Below, piece after piece: positions 11,603-25,219 of a stretch of DNA of 64,000 nt (the first letter of the stretch is position 1; each line of letters opens with the position of its first letter). Below the pieces are notes generated by a model that worked only from the letters and a program-made list of their open reading frames with translations, did no database searches and was not told the DNA's origin. The DNA is from Mansonella perstans. Taxonomy: Eukaryota; Nematoda; Chromadorea; Rhabditida; Onchocercidae. A program made the position numbers and the translations under genes. Where the stretch lies: contig JBAMDO010000029.1 in the NCBI GenBank assembly GCA_037074765.1, positions 186,001 to 250,000 of the forward strand, written 5' to 3'.

Positions 11603-14289
11603 ATGATCTTCTGGAATCTTCAAAATTTTATTTTAAATCATAAAAATAGCATATAAACGAACATACGCGACTTAGGACTATCCAAACTGCTCGGGAAATT
11701 AGTCTATTAATACCAATTGTTGTAACAAATAGTAACGATTAATAAAAAAAAAAAAGAAAAAATAGAATCGAAGAAATGAAGAAAAAAGTTAATATATACT
11801 ATTTTTTATAACTAAAGTTATACATATACTATTCATCACTATACTGTAGCTAATTTCCAGCAGCATAGAAAATTATTTTTTGAGAGTGCACGAAATCGAA
11901 CAATTACTTTAAATGAATAGAAGACTCTTTTATTCTTTATTCTTTCTTTCTATATAAAAGTGTAAGAGGTCAAAGCAGCAAAAAAAAAAAAAAAAAAAAA
12001 AATATACGATAGGAATGAGTGATAAGCAAAGTTGAATAAGAATAGCAGTAGATTAATCTGTCATTAACTACGGCTCTTTAATGACTTCAAGCACAGAGCT
12101 TAAATGAAGAACAATTAAGCGATAGAATTAGTAAGGCCCATCAAATCATGGCTCATTGTGCTTACAAGATTCTCTTCCTGGAGATATATAAATAAGGAAA
12201 TCATATGAACTTGAACGTTTGAAAGGCATCGATAAGTTATCTCTCGATTGGACAAATTTAAGATAATTTTCAGAACTGTTAACAGGAAAATAATCAGCAA
12301 TGATAAGGAAACACATGAAAAAACATCGATAGCACTGTTGAGTATACGATAATATTTGAGGACAACTATTTGCCAGGGAACTCAATAAAAGGTGAACATA
12401 CGACGAGCATTAATATATAATATAAAATTGAAAAACTTGAATTGAAGATATTTAGTCCATGAAAAATACTAAAACGGTGAAAAATATTTACTTTAGTTTA
12501 TCAAGAAATGTTACATTAGTTCATTTCATAATGAAATTATCAACATGAATAGAACTAATTCTGTCTAAGAGCTATTTGCATCATTTGTATCTTTTTTTGA
12601 TTGTTCAAACCAATCACTAACGAAAATACCAAAGAAACAAATTTCAACTCTTTCGCTAATATTAAATAACAATGTTAATTTAAGGCGCAAGCAAGACTTA
12701 CTATAGCATTTCCAAGCAGAAACACTTTTATGACACCTGTTCCGATACACTATTCTACCATTTGCAGCCAGAATAGCTCCAATGCATTCGTAGTGATCAT
12801 GCATTTCATCTCAACGGATACAATAACATGGGGCTATTACAAATATTACAAATAATTTACAAATAATTTGTGAAAAGTTGAAAAATAAGGCTATCGTGAA
12901 CGGACAATAGCCTTCTCGTCGTGCGACACCAACCTACTTCATTCCATAATTTTGCTGAAGTATTTACTGCATGCAATAAATGACAAAAAGGCTGAGAATG
13001 GAAAATACTGATCAAATGAGTGAACGATTATAGAGAATGCTAAAATATAATAATCGTCGCAGTCCTTCCCACATCCATCATCTGTCCATAATTTTCAGCG
13101 GAATCCTAACTATTTGATATATGTGATATCTGCGGTATTGTACACACACCTAAACACATGCACACATTATACAAATATGTTTTATCATAGAAAGTTACAA
13201 GACATAAACTATGATGAAATGTAACCAGTAAATGAAAATCCGGTTGCAGAAAGTCAAGATCAGAAGATAGTAATCAATTGAATTATATTCACAATTTCAC
13301 AAATTCGCATTAATTGTATAAATTTCACAACATAACTTTACACTATAGGTCATACTCTCACCAATACGAAGTTGGCCTCATAAATAACTGGAATACAACT
13401 ATGTGACTTTTTTCAGCAATAGTACGATCCTCAGAGGCAACTGATGAGAACTGAAATATCTTTAGCTAACGACAATAACCGAATATATGTCAGAGAGAAA
13501 TTCTCATCAAGTGATACATTCTGTAGCATAATCAATAAATAATACAAATCATATCATTAATCATCACTGATTTATACTAAGGAAAAGTTTGTTAACATCT
13601 TTTGATAAAATTCCATAAGTGACATTTAAATTAAAAAAAAATAACATTGATCAAGTCAATAATGTCATTCAGATTCAATAAAGTGGATCAAACTTAACAA
13701 AATGTACATCCTAAATTCCTAGAAACGACATCTAAATAAAAAAGACAAATAAAAAAGAAAAACTTGAATAAAAAGAAAAAGGAAGTTACCCTTGGGCAAA
13801 GAGTACCATACACTTTTTTAGTTTTGCTAATGCATTTCTTTAAAAACTTTTTAAAAATTTTACGTAGAATACGAAAATCGAAAATTGGAAAATTACTTGC
13901 AATGGAGAAAATTGCAAATAATATTTTCTGATTTCTTGAATAAGATTAAAGAGTACCGTTACAGTGCTTAAAAGAACATACTATTAATTATTAATGAAGA
14001 TCAAGTTGGCGAACCATAAAATTGGCGGAAATGACAATTCATATGTTTACTCGTTTAAGTACATACATTACTGAAATCCTAGATGTAAGTTAAAAGTGGC
14101 GCTTGGATTGAGCGTTACACTTTGCTTCGCCTTTTAATATCCATTTGGAACGAATAAAAAACAATCAAACAGTGAACGAAGTCATATTTTTGTACATATG
14201 AGCCTGATATCAAATTAAAATAATTCACTGAGATTCATTTTGATAAAATGGGAAATGGTCTTTTCGTTAAACCTTCTTTGACCTTAAAA
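11603..14289. other. Intergenic between TSEN2 and STAG
   Basis: AT-rich sequence with long A runs (about 11980-12001). The only coding-like part is the weak minus-strand stretch at 12565-12804. The STAG 3' UTR should lie just below 14290. No RNA gene was recognised. Confidence 0.4.
12565..12804 (-). CDS. Weak ORF of 79 aa or possible exon, unknown
   Basis: The first third, from an ATG at 12804, is GC-richer than the surroundings (CIGAILAANGRIVYRNRCHK) and reaches a good donor-like gtaagt after about 34 codons. The reading frame also stays open to a TAG at 12565. Either an intron lies inside or the stretch is a chance ORF. No family is recognised and no partner exon could be joined with confidence. 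Confidence 0.15.
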   Translation of the reverse strand: MHDHYECIGAILAANGRIVYRNRCHKSVSAWKCYSKSCLRLKLTLLFNISERVEICFFGIFVSDWFEQSKKDTNDANSS

Positions 14290-17200
14290 TTAATCGTCGC
14301 CTCCATATACAGATGCTGCTGGTGTATATGTTGGAGTACCCTTCCCTCGCCCACGACCTCGATTTCGTCCACGTACAGCAAGATTACGGACATTCGATAC
14401 ATCGTCATTACGCTCCTAAAAATAAATTTTTAACAAGATATTCCTTAATAAATTCTTATGTCTGTATAAGTTCTTGCACAGTCGCAAAAAAATTCTTAAA
14501 AGAAGCTGAATAAAGTTGAATAAAGCCTCCTCTTGACAAATTCTTACGTTTATGTAAGGACTTTTTAAAATGACGATACCATGATGGAAAAAATTAATAA
14601 TGATATCACCTTGTCAAGGTAATACCATTATTAATTCAGTGATAAAGCAAAATGAACAGCTGAGTTGTTTATTCAACTGCAACTGATAAAAAAATTCTTG
14701 ATTATTCACTACTTACATCAATTTTATCTCTTTAGACATCACAATAAAAAAGTACTGAAAACACAAATATTAAAAATTAAACCTGTAAAGACGCTCTGTA
14801 AATCATATAAGGCTCTTCCTTGGCAAATGCTTCACCATGTTTTTCCAAATATCGAAGACTGAATTAAGGTAAAAATTAAGAAAAAACAAAGGTTTCTTTT
14901 TTTCTAATTAATATAAGAACAATTCTAATGTCTGCTGCTTCTTCAAACTTCTCAATGTCTTGCAATGACTATCACAATGAAAAATGCAAATTAATTCTTG
15001 AAACTAAAACTTTCTTCAGCAACATTCTTTGCATACGATTTTACTGTATGATAATTACAAAGATTTACACGGAAATTTTGTCTTGCCGCAATAATCTGCC
15101 ACTGAATTCGCACAAAATTTCGAGAAAGCTTAAATTCGAATGCTGATTGTCTTGATCTAAGTTTTCATCGTTTCTTAAAGCAAACACAATACCATCCCTG
15201 AAAATTCGATCGCTAAACTTGTTAGACTTAAATTAATGATTCAGTATTGCAAGGAAACATAAGAGTCAAATGTAAATAGATATCTCACTATGTAATGTAA
15301 ATATCTCACTTGTGAATAATGGCTAAAGCTTCTCGGCTCTTAATCGGATCGGAACCAAAGAGACTGGAAAATCGCTTTGCTAGATCACGAATTGAAGCAA
15401 AATCATCTGAATTTGGATCGATGCAATTCCCTTCGGAAGAACGCTAAACAGAAAATTTAAACAAGGCTCAAAAACCTTTATATCAAGTTAAGTTTAAAAA
15501 AAACGAGCATTTGCAGCTAGTGGCTTATCAATGTAAAATAGCATAAAATGAAGTAAGAAACAAGTAAAACTATTTAAATTAAGAGCAACACACCTTAATT
15601 TCCTCATAATGATGACAAAGCGCCGTAGCTACTGCTCTTGCACAACTCAATCGGTCCATGTCGCGGCATTTTGTGAGTAGAGTTTTTAAAATATCACCAA
15701 AGTCGGTGTAAAACTGCAAAAAAAAAGGCGAACTTAAGCGCCAAAAAAAGAAAAAACTAAAGTTAAAGATTCAAGAAATAAATACCTTCGTATAGAATTG
15801 TAATACTATGCATGCTTCGTAAATCGGAAGAATGCCATGCAATATCAGTTTACAAAATTGAACTAATATTTTTCGTCGCTTGTGCATCAATTCGACTTGT
15901 GTCTGTTGATCCAGAGACCGTTCTACATCAATATTATTTTCAGCAGATATACACCAAAAAGCATCAAAATGAGTCTATAGTGAGCCATAGTGGAGACTTC
16001 AAGAGAAAGACACTGACATATTTTAAAATCAAGCTTTATTCGTATGTCTTCAATTTTTCAGTATAAAAACTTGGATAACAGTTAAATTTGTTCCATCAAA
16101 ACTATGCAAATGACTGTTGGATAAAATCAAAATACTTACCTGCATCGTTCTCCTCCACAAATACGTTATCTTCCACAAACATTGAAAGTGCTCGCGTCAT
16201 TTCTTTGTTCAATTCAATTGACAAACTTTTATCCGGTAATCCATTGAACATCATTAAAGCATCCACAAAACACAAGAAAGCCTTCAATTTATGAGCGCTT
16301 AGATAGCAAACACTATTATTAGTTGATAAGCAAACAAAAGATAGAAATACTGACATTTTCAACACCCGATGCACCACTCATCATTATTGATGTAACCAGC
16401 GCAGTGAATTGATCTCTATGCTTCCGCAATTTTTTTACTGCTTCCTAAAATTGACGAAATCGATGCTTTCTCTTCCTCATTCTCTAGGTATTAATTATCT
16501 AGATAATCTACTATGATGCTTCCTCATTATCATATTGTAGCTACTTAAATTCTCAGTTACAACTGAAACAAATCTCAAAATAAACAGAGATGAAAATCCA
16601 GTGTATTCAATTAAATCTAATGAAAGCAACATCAAATTAAACGGTGAATAGATGAATCAGGATCAACAGCAGATTTATTTCTTATCTTTATCACAATAAT
16701 TAAAGTCAGGCAAACGAAACCTGAGATAAACAAAAGAACTTAAAACAATAACTAACCGGTTTATTTGGTTCTTGTTCAGTAACCAAACGATTTAAATCCC
16801 AACTTAGGGTGGCAAACAGTAGAATAACGGCTTTTTCACCAACATCGCGTGAGACTTGTTTGTCATCTGCGTTTGCTACCACACTAAATGCAACATCCCA
16901 AAGCTGCCACTTCTTTAAATCTTCAAACCTAGAAAAGGAATGAATTTCGTCGTTGATTCCCGCCCAGCTTTACAGACAAAGATATACATATATAAATTAA
17001 TAAAAGTTTGCAAAAACTAAGCATAGGAAACATGCATTGCAAAAGCTGTAATTTTACGAAAAGCTGCAAGCATTGCAGCATCGTCTTCTTCATCCACGGT
17101 TTGTTCGCGATGAAAATGCTGTATAGAATGTCGCAACTGCAAAGCTAAACCATCCAACATTTTCAAATGATGTGTTTCTGTATGTTGTGCCACCTATAAT

Positions 17201-20200
17201 ACTAAAAAACTGAAATCGTCAAACTATTACATTCAACTTGAACTAACTAATGAAATTTGACTTTGAACGAATTAGTGAGAATGCAAAATGTTCAAAATGA
17301 CCTAAATTAAAAGCAGTTGTAAGTTATAATTGTTCGCAGCAAGACAGTAACTACTGGAAATAAATTTTTCCAATTTCAAAATAAGATGAAAATCCATGGA
17401 AACCAGCACTCCATCATTCACAGTGCAGTCTACTATAGATTCCGAAATATTCAGTCGTCTCTCTGCCGATGCGGAAAGCTGCACTAATGTGTATATTTGC
17501 ACAAAAATACTTACTGCAACATTGGTTGTGAAGTAAGACATTACTTCTGCAACGCACTGAAGAATTTCATCATCCGCGTGTTTCTCTACAATGCTCTCCA
17601 AGATACTCATCAACTCATCCAGATGCTAAAAAAACAGGAAGTTGAAGTAGCAGTTCTGCACCTTAAACAACAGAATTTGACAACAGGAGAAAAAAAGGCA
17701 ATAAAACGCAATGTTTACTTTTTCCAGTCTGCTAGCCATGTACATATCAAGTTGAAAATTGAGTGGTATAGTGATTAAGTTTGCTACTTTATCTCGATCA
17801 GCTATAAACTGAAAAAGATGTTTTACAGAACAGGCATATTGCATTTGGCACCAAATAGTTAATATGAAACTCAACAAAACAACTCATAGGTATCGATCAT
17901 TGCACATACTGTCGTGAAAACCGAAATAAATATACAAGATTATGATTATTTCGATGAGACATGAATAATTGCAAAATGTTATATAGCGAATTATTTTTTT
18001 GTTCTTACAGTTTTAAGCTATTTAAACCCACTTTTGTAAACAGGCATAACTGATAACAATTTAACTTTCCATTTATAAACTATCACATGTTTGTTGTCAT
18101 TTCTGATATTGGCAAAATTTATGGAATTCAATCACAGAGTGATAAACTACTATTTTAATAAAAATCATGTATTTAAGCCCATTTTTGTAAATAGATTAAT
18201 TAATGATAGTCTAATATCATAAACATTGTTACTTGTAACTCTCAGTAATTTGACTGACTAATTTTTCATAAATAATTCATACCCAATTATTGTCTATAAA
18301 TTGACTAGAATTTAAGACTAACATTCATTCTTCCCTATAGTTACTGACTGTTAACGCAGTACGCTCCTAACGATTCCCTATCATTTCACTCATCCTACGA
18401 ATTCAGTGTGTTACTCAACTACTTATTTGTTTATTCTCCAATTCACTCAACCTATTTCTCAAGTTTAAAGAAAAATTGTATCCTATCAGCGTTGACTGAT
18501 AGATAATAAATAGACATTATCTATATTTCTGGCATTCTTCTACATCTAAGGAACAAACAGACCCTCGTCCATCCATACTGAACAACTAATAAATTAATCT
18601 TCATAAAACAGTTTCCCTTAGCTAAATGAGAAAAATTAGGAAATTGAGCTATTTTTGTTACGAAAAATTCAAAAACTTTCGCGACACATGCCTACAAATA
18701 GAGTAATCGATGAGATTCGTGACATAAACATAAAAAAACTTACACGCTGAAGAAGTTGTGGCAATTGGGGAATCAGCACTTCTGAAAGACGAGCTTTGTC
18801 CTCTTGCAACAAACGAACATCTTTATTTACAACCGATCCTTTTCTCGATATATGAGCTCGCCCAATCGGACTTTCACCAGAAGTTGACTGCCTAACAGAG
18901 CACACCAACACTTCAATTAGTTCACTTTCGAAGCCTTCGGCTAAAACGATGTAATATTGCAGCAAAAAATCAATTCAGTTTCAAGAATTTTTGTTTAGAG
19001 GTCACTAAACGCTGCATAAAGCGCCAGTTATTAGGAAGTGACTGACAATACTTGGACTCTTCTTTTCTCTTCTTCTCAAAATGCTTCCCAAACAAGTGAA
19101 AATCATCTTTTTAAGTCAAACAAGAAAATTATTACCAACCTTCGCCAGAAAGTAATAAATCCGCCATTGTTTTCCAGTCTTTAATCATTGGATTAGTGTC
19201 AATGAGAGCATCAACAAGATATGCAGCATGATCATGACACTGTAACAGACAAGTTGCTACAGCAAAAAAGAATCTACGCATAAAAAAAGAAGGCAAAACA
19301 CAAATCATCAAGATACTAACATCGCCTTCCACAAAGAACTGGACCAAATCAATAATTAACTGCTTTGCACTGTCGTTAGTACGGTTTTTTTCTGGTGCAA
19401 GCACTTGCAAATTTTGAAATACCTGAACGTTACTTAAGAAACATTATACGCATGCACAAAAGAAGAGAATGATTGAAGTAAGTGAAATTTTATCATACTA
19501 AACATGAAATTCCGTTCATTTTCGTCTTAAATTTTTATAAAAGCTGTGGAGATTGCATATCAAAACGAACAAGGGAAAAGAAAACACGTATTTGGCAGAA
19601 ACTGTATAAAATTTCTCTTACTTTTGTATTTAAAAATTCCCCAGCTGCTTGAGCCAGACCACGATGATTACAGTATACCAGCTCATAAATGGGTACACAG
19701 TCTTTCAATGTCAAAGCCGCTGGATAGATACGATAAATTTCTGTTAGCAGCTGACATGCACGTACTGCAACATCACTGTCCTTATCCATAACCATAGTAA
19801 CAAGACGATCCTTGAACTTGTTCGTAAACAATTCCAATTTTTGCGCCATGTGCGGTTGGCTATACAGTGGAAGAAGTGCCAAAATACATTTCAAACGCAC
19901 ATCACTCACCTGAACAAGGAAATTAGAAGTAAGGACGCATGTTTCATAATATTTCAAAATTCTAACCTTATCATATAAAGACCAGCCGATATACTTGAGA
20001 TATGAATCTTCAAGAAAATAGTCTGGGTAAATCGACATCCACTGGCCGAGTTCATTTATGCAGATACTTCGAATATCTGGCACAACATCACTAAAACATG
20101 CTCGCTATTAGAAAAGCAAAGAAGTCTGTTCTTTTAAAGGAAGAAATAATATAAATCAACATCTTACATCAAAATTTTAACGAACATAAAAATTATATTC

Positions 20201-22790
20201 TAAGATCTAAATCAATCCAACTTTGAGGACAGCTTAAAATTATTATCATGTAAACTGTAGGTCAAAACCCGATGAAACACAAGCAAATAAATAGATTTTA
20301 CGTACCGATAGCGATGTACAAAGACACTTTTGAAAATATAGGTTAGCATCTGCCTGATATCCTCAGTTTTATCATCAATCTACAAAAACAGGAAAAACCG
20401 ATTGTAAACTACTAGTAATAAATGCCGCAAAACTTTGATTATAAAATGAGAAAAGTGTTGCACTGGATGAATGGACAAAAATCATTTTCTTCAATTAAAT
20501 AACTTGCATATCTACAAAAACGCTCTCTAATTCAAAATAAATTCTTGAAAATTAGCAGGAAACTAACTTCAGCTTTTTTATTGATTAACACATCAAGACG
20601 GCTATTCGGTCCTTCAGCTTTTAACTTTGCCTTTTCAGTTTCAACCTACAAAATAAAACCAATGAAAAAAATGAAACCAGGAAAAAATTGAAAACTGATT
20701 ATTCAACGATGCACCTGTCTCATATTCTTCGCTTTAAGATCTATCAACTCCAGAGCAACATCTACCAGTGCGGACGATAATTTCATGGCTGAAACATACA
20801 GGCAGTTAAATATGAATATTATGTATCCTACTTTTAACCTCTTCCATTATATCCCCTAGTTAAACTTCTAACTAACTCTCAAAAAATATTGCGTTAGTAT
20901 AAAAATTGCTTAAAATTTCGAACAATATGTTTGCGACTGCCCCAAATGCGTAAAATAAAACAGAAATATTTCTAGCACTAACAATAAGACAAAGCAGTGG
21001 AGCTTCTGGCACTAATAAACCTACAAGAATGTTTCATTTGCTTAAGTAAGAAACTAAGCATTTTCCTAATAAGATAAAAGCTTTGTATTTCACAAAAAAA
21101 TTAGTCTAATGCAAACCTATGAATGTGGATGTATGTCGAAATGCGCGCACTTGACTATCAGCCAAGCCAGTAAGTAGTTGGATAACGCCATCCATCAGAC
21201 GTTGATCAAACACATAACTTGATTTGCATTTATTGACCAGAAGCTATAAATTCAATATCTTCAGAAGTCTCATCTCCTTTGCGCGAAACTATTTTCATGC
21301 TAAGTAAAGCTTAAGTATTTTCTTATATATAGAAAAGCTAGTTTAATAAAAAAACTATGAATTCAACATAGTCCTATGGCTTCAAAATTGGAAACGAAAA
21401 ATTTCAATAAACTCTTAAACGATGATTAGAGGAAAAATTACCAAAACAAAATCAGCAAGCGTTTGTTTAAATTTTTTCCATACTGGCCCTGGCATCACCA
21501 AGGGGTAATCACCAGTATCTTCATCAAACTGATCGGTCATCTGGCGAATTATTTCACTGCAATTAAAATCAGCTGGCTTTCGATAAGAACAGTTCAGAAA
21601 AGTGATGACTTATATTAAACTTGAACAACGCTTCCACTTCCACTAAAAGAGTTATGACGTGTAAAAGTGGAAACTAAAGAACTATAATTCCTACAAATTT
21701 GTTGTTTATTTATATCACAAAAAGAAAATTACCTATACTCCATAGTTTGTAGCATAACAGATGAAATAATTCCTTTGCATCCGCAACACGATATGAAGAA
21801 TTGCTGTAATTGTACAAGGGCATTATCCGGATGTCTTTCGTATTCCTCGATCCAGTTATCAATCACTATCTAAAATTTACTTTTTGTTGCTACAAAACAT
21901 CTTGCTTTCGTCCAAATAGAAACTCCAATCCTGATAAAAATTACATTATTTTAGTATCTTACCGATAAGACATAAATGGTCATTCATACTGAATAGCATT
22001 TTATATTTGGCAAAAAGATTTATCACTTCTTCATATTCTATCAACAATTGAAAAACAATTATTACATGCAAATTTTTGCCACTTTTCACCATACTAAGCA
22101 AACTGCTTTCATCGGCATCTTCCTGGGAATATGTACCACTTACGCGACGAACAACACCTCGAGTTCGTGTACTACCTCGAGGACGTCCTCTTCTACCCTA
22201 AAGGTATTAATTAAGGATTCATATTTGTTCCAATTACCTACTAAAAGATGATTTTCACAATATGAAATGCAAAAGAAATGAACAAAGAAAAGCTCAACAG
22301 TTGTTGATGATTCCATCGGTATAGCGACATTTTCCTCATATGATCGACGTTTTCGACCACGTGTTGTCAACGTTGGTGTTCGAAACAACGAATCTGTTGA
22401 GTCCATATGAAATGTAGAATGCTGTTGTTCATCTTCACTAAAACACTGGCATGGTAAAGGAAAGACAAGATCATTTAGCAATTAGTTGTAAAGGTTACTA
22501 TCTGGAAGTTTATTAAGTTTATGCAAAGAAATACATATTAATACATTTCTGTAACGAATTCATTCTATCATACACAACTAAAGATATATAGAGATTTAGA
22601 ATAAAAACAGCATTCTTCGAATCAATAGTATTACTCTATAAATTAAAAAAAAAAAAAAAACTTACGAAGAGACGTGTGTTAAATCCATCGAATTAGAACT
22701 ACTGTCCATATGTTCTGTAACAGATGAATCCATATAATGCCTTGTGATACCACGAGTAGTCATACGATAAGCCATTTGTTCCTCTTCCAT
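14290..22790 (-). CDS. scc-3: Cohesin subunit STAG/SCC3
   Basis: STAG/SCC3 is the HEAT-repeat cohesin subunit that binds the kleisin and helps load and hold cohesin on chromosomes. Exons, in transcription order: 22666-22790, 22299-22437, 22066-22197, 21733-21869, 21442-21556, 21117-21243, 20715-20788, 20568-20645, 20306-20379, 19967-20090, 19622-19909, 19321-19422, 19140-19239, 18744-18940, 17719-17808, 17515-17625, 17422-17478, about 17032-17193, 16757-16928, 16355-16444, 16140-16312, 15786-15922, 15594-15713, 15310-15443, 15069-15197, 14783-14858, 14290-14415. The product is about 1130 aa, near the family size. Family blocks seen: [38 protein letters not shown] then [13 protein letters not shown], and [19 protein letters not shown]. 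The N-terminus has an AT-hook-like GRRGRPRG; the C-terminus is RG-rich ([12 protein letters not shown]). Two junctions (17032/16928 and 16355/16312) do not close in frame with plain GT-AG ends. Confidence 0.9.
14592..14638. repeat. Imperfect palindrome in the last STAG intron
   Basis: The sequence attaataatgatatcacctt is followed at once by a near reverse complement (aaggtaataccattattaat). It would fold into a hairpin of about 20 bp with a few mismatches and no real loop. Confidence 0.6.
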
Positions 22791-23027
22791 CTCTGTGAAA
22801 TATTCACTATAACATCACTTTCAACTGGAAACAACAAACGTAAAGGCATAAGAAACGTGAAGGTAAACGTAAAGGTAATGGAAACGTAAAAGCGTAAGCC
22901 GCGCAAAACAACGCTTTTATGACTCCATAACACTCTATGCAATTCCCTCTTCTCATTGTCGTACCTGTCGCAGTTGCAAAGTATTTTTTCTAATATTGAA
23001 AGAAGAAATGAGGGACACGTACGGTAA
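22791..23027. promoter_or_regulatory. Candidate shared promoter between STAG and the REEP-like gene
   Basis: STAG (minus) starts at 22790 and the proposed first REEP exon (plus) at 23028, head to head with under 240 bases between. An acceptor-like tttcacag lies just before the STAG start, suiting a trans-spliced leader. The interval carries a run of direct repeats around aaacgtaaaggt between about 22837 and 22895 (at least four related copies). A two-way promoter is inferred; no core element was proved. Confidence 0.4.
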
Positions 23028-24878
23028 ATGCCTTCAGGAACACGGATAGAGGACAATTTTGAGATTCTGAAGTATCTGAAATACAAAGGAACGAGAACGA
23101 ACTACTTCACAAATAGGGACAAAATATCAGAGTTAAACATCTCTGTTAGCGAATGGAAAGCACAGAGCTTGATTATTTCTCTTTCCTTCTTATGGGTACT
23201 GTATAGAATGCCATGTGGTTTGTCGCGATGAATTCGACAATTTTTCAAAATGCTAATTAATGAGCTGATTTAAGTTTCAAAAAATAAAAAGACAAATTTC
23301 AAGTGTTAAGACGGCTGTTGAGAATACAAAGTAATAAGATTATTGAAATCATTTGAGCTAATATTAGGCAATTAGGATCAAGTTGAACTAGAAATGAAAT
23401 GATCTATTCTATCTTTCTGCTACTATAAATTTCGATAAATAATCATTTTTGTCCAATTAATACCATTTGTTCTTCCGCAAGTTCTAAGTAACAATTATCA
23501 ATAACTCATAATACCTACGATATCTTCAACTTTTTACCGTATGAATAAATATGAAGTTTTGAAAATTTATAATAAAAATCATTTTATCAGAAAATCAAGA
23601 TGATATAAACTAATCATACTGAAATCTACATATGTGAAATTTATAAAATGACGATAAATTCTTTATTCCGAATGTTCTTTTTAATTTGTACATAATGTAA
23701 GCAGTCGTATCATTATTATTCCGCTATTTAGCTCATACACATATCCTGGATTTCTTAGATTAAGACCCTATTTATTAAGATTTTATTTACTTAAGGAAAG
23801 ATCGAGGTAGTAAGAAGCCAGCAATAAATTCAGTGCATGACATTCATCCGGAATTACTCAAAGTGTTATATAACTTACCACCGGATTTTGAAGTCATAGT
23901 GAAAAATGTCGAGGAAAAAAGTGGTATCAAAAGAGAACATGTATAATTCCTGCAAATTTACTTATATTTTAGTACAATTTGAAAATATACCGAAATTTTT
24001 AAAACAGTAAATATAACTGTTCGATTTTGCTCATCATAGTCCACTATTTTTTATGTGATCTATGCAACAAATATTTACTTGATCAGATCGAACTATATAG
24101 AAGGTCCATTCATTTATAATTTGTCAATTGATCTTAGTTTGTTTATGGCTTAATGGCTTTCTTTGCTGTGGATATGATTATTGGTAGTAGCCCTGGTCAG
24201 TTGTGTAATATCATCTGTTTTACTTATCCAGCAATTGTTAGTATTCAGGTATATAGTTTCATATTCAGAATATAATTTATTCATTTTGCAACAAATATTT
24301 ATTTACATAGATCTGATCGAATCATAGTAATTCATTATCGCCAATAAAAAATATATTTTATCTTTATTTCATTTTAAAAAAGAATGATAAGTTAGTGAAA
24401 CAAAAAAAAAAAAAAAAAAACTGTTTTCATTTTTCGATTGTGCAAAAAAAGCTGGCACATGAGGCAATTTCATTATTACTATATTGGATGATATTTGCAT
24501 CATTCACATTCACTGATCTTTACGCCGAACAAATAATGAGAATTTTCCCGTTATATTGGATCGCCAAGGTAGTATGATTTAATAAACCATTGCGGTCACA
24601 ATAAAAGAAGTTGAAATTCGTTAAAAGATCGCACAGTATTTGAAGGCCAATCAATCGTTCGTTTAAATTTTTAGCATTGCTTAATTGTGGTAGATAATTA
24701 TTTTCATGATTCAATTCAATTATGATTCAATTATGTTCAACAATTCAGTTATGTTTTACAGTGCATCTACTGCATGTATTTATATTTGCCACAAACCGAA
24801 GGTATAAATGCCACAGAGGATGCTATGCGATCGGCAGTGCAAAAATTTGTTGAAAAACTAGCAGAAGAATATCCATGA
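23028..24878 (+). CDS. REEP5/DP1/Yop1-family ER membrane-shaping protein
   Basis: Proteins of the TB2/DP1/HVA22 family insert hairpin membrane segments that curve ER tubules. Exons: 23028-23071 (tentative), 23796-23940, 24138-24248, 24452-24568, 24762-24878. All phases agree and give about 177 aa, near the 189 of human REEP5. The second exon ends in the N-terminal helix (EVIVKNVEEKSGIKREH). The third has the first hairpin and the family motif (GQLCNIICFTYPAIVSIQ). The fourth has the second hairpin (LLLYWMIFASFTFTDLYAEQ, then FPLYWIAK). The last has the signature LYLPQTEG and an amphipathic C-terminal helix. The first exon rests only on phase and the ATG. The acceptor of exon 4 (gcaaaaaaag) is poor, but the homology across it is clear. 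Confidence 0.82.
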
Positions 24879-25149
24879 AGTGCATCACTGTAATCATTAC
24901 TTTGACTAATGACTTTTATCGGCATTGTCGACTTTATTTAAAAGATGAATAATCGATATTATATAATTATTATATTTAATATGAATAAATAGTGATAAAT
25001 CAAAATTAAACATAGTAATCAAATGATTGCAGTCTTATCATAAAATAAAGATATATTTGCAAATCCTTCCTAATCAACACATTAATAAACTGGTTCCCAT
25101 TACTTTTTAGCTGAAATATCGTTAAATAGGAGATTCGTTACTGCTAAGA

Positions 25150-25219
25150 GGATAATGGCTTGAAAAAGTTGTTGCACACACAAGCACAAGCCAACTGTTG
25201 TTTTCTTTAAAGCAACATC
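25150..25219 (-). pseudogene. Weak STAG-like exon relic (late region)
   Basis: After an acceptor (cggtttcag) the minus strand reads DVALKKTTVGLCLC then VQQLFQAI. The end resembles the STAG block with QQLFNEM that follows D...AKT in the human protein, with a two-residue length difference. Alone this is weak. It gains value from lying in the expected order after the better relic at about 26940-27114. Confidence 0.2.
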
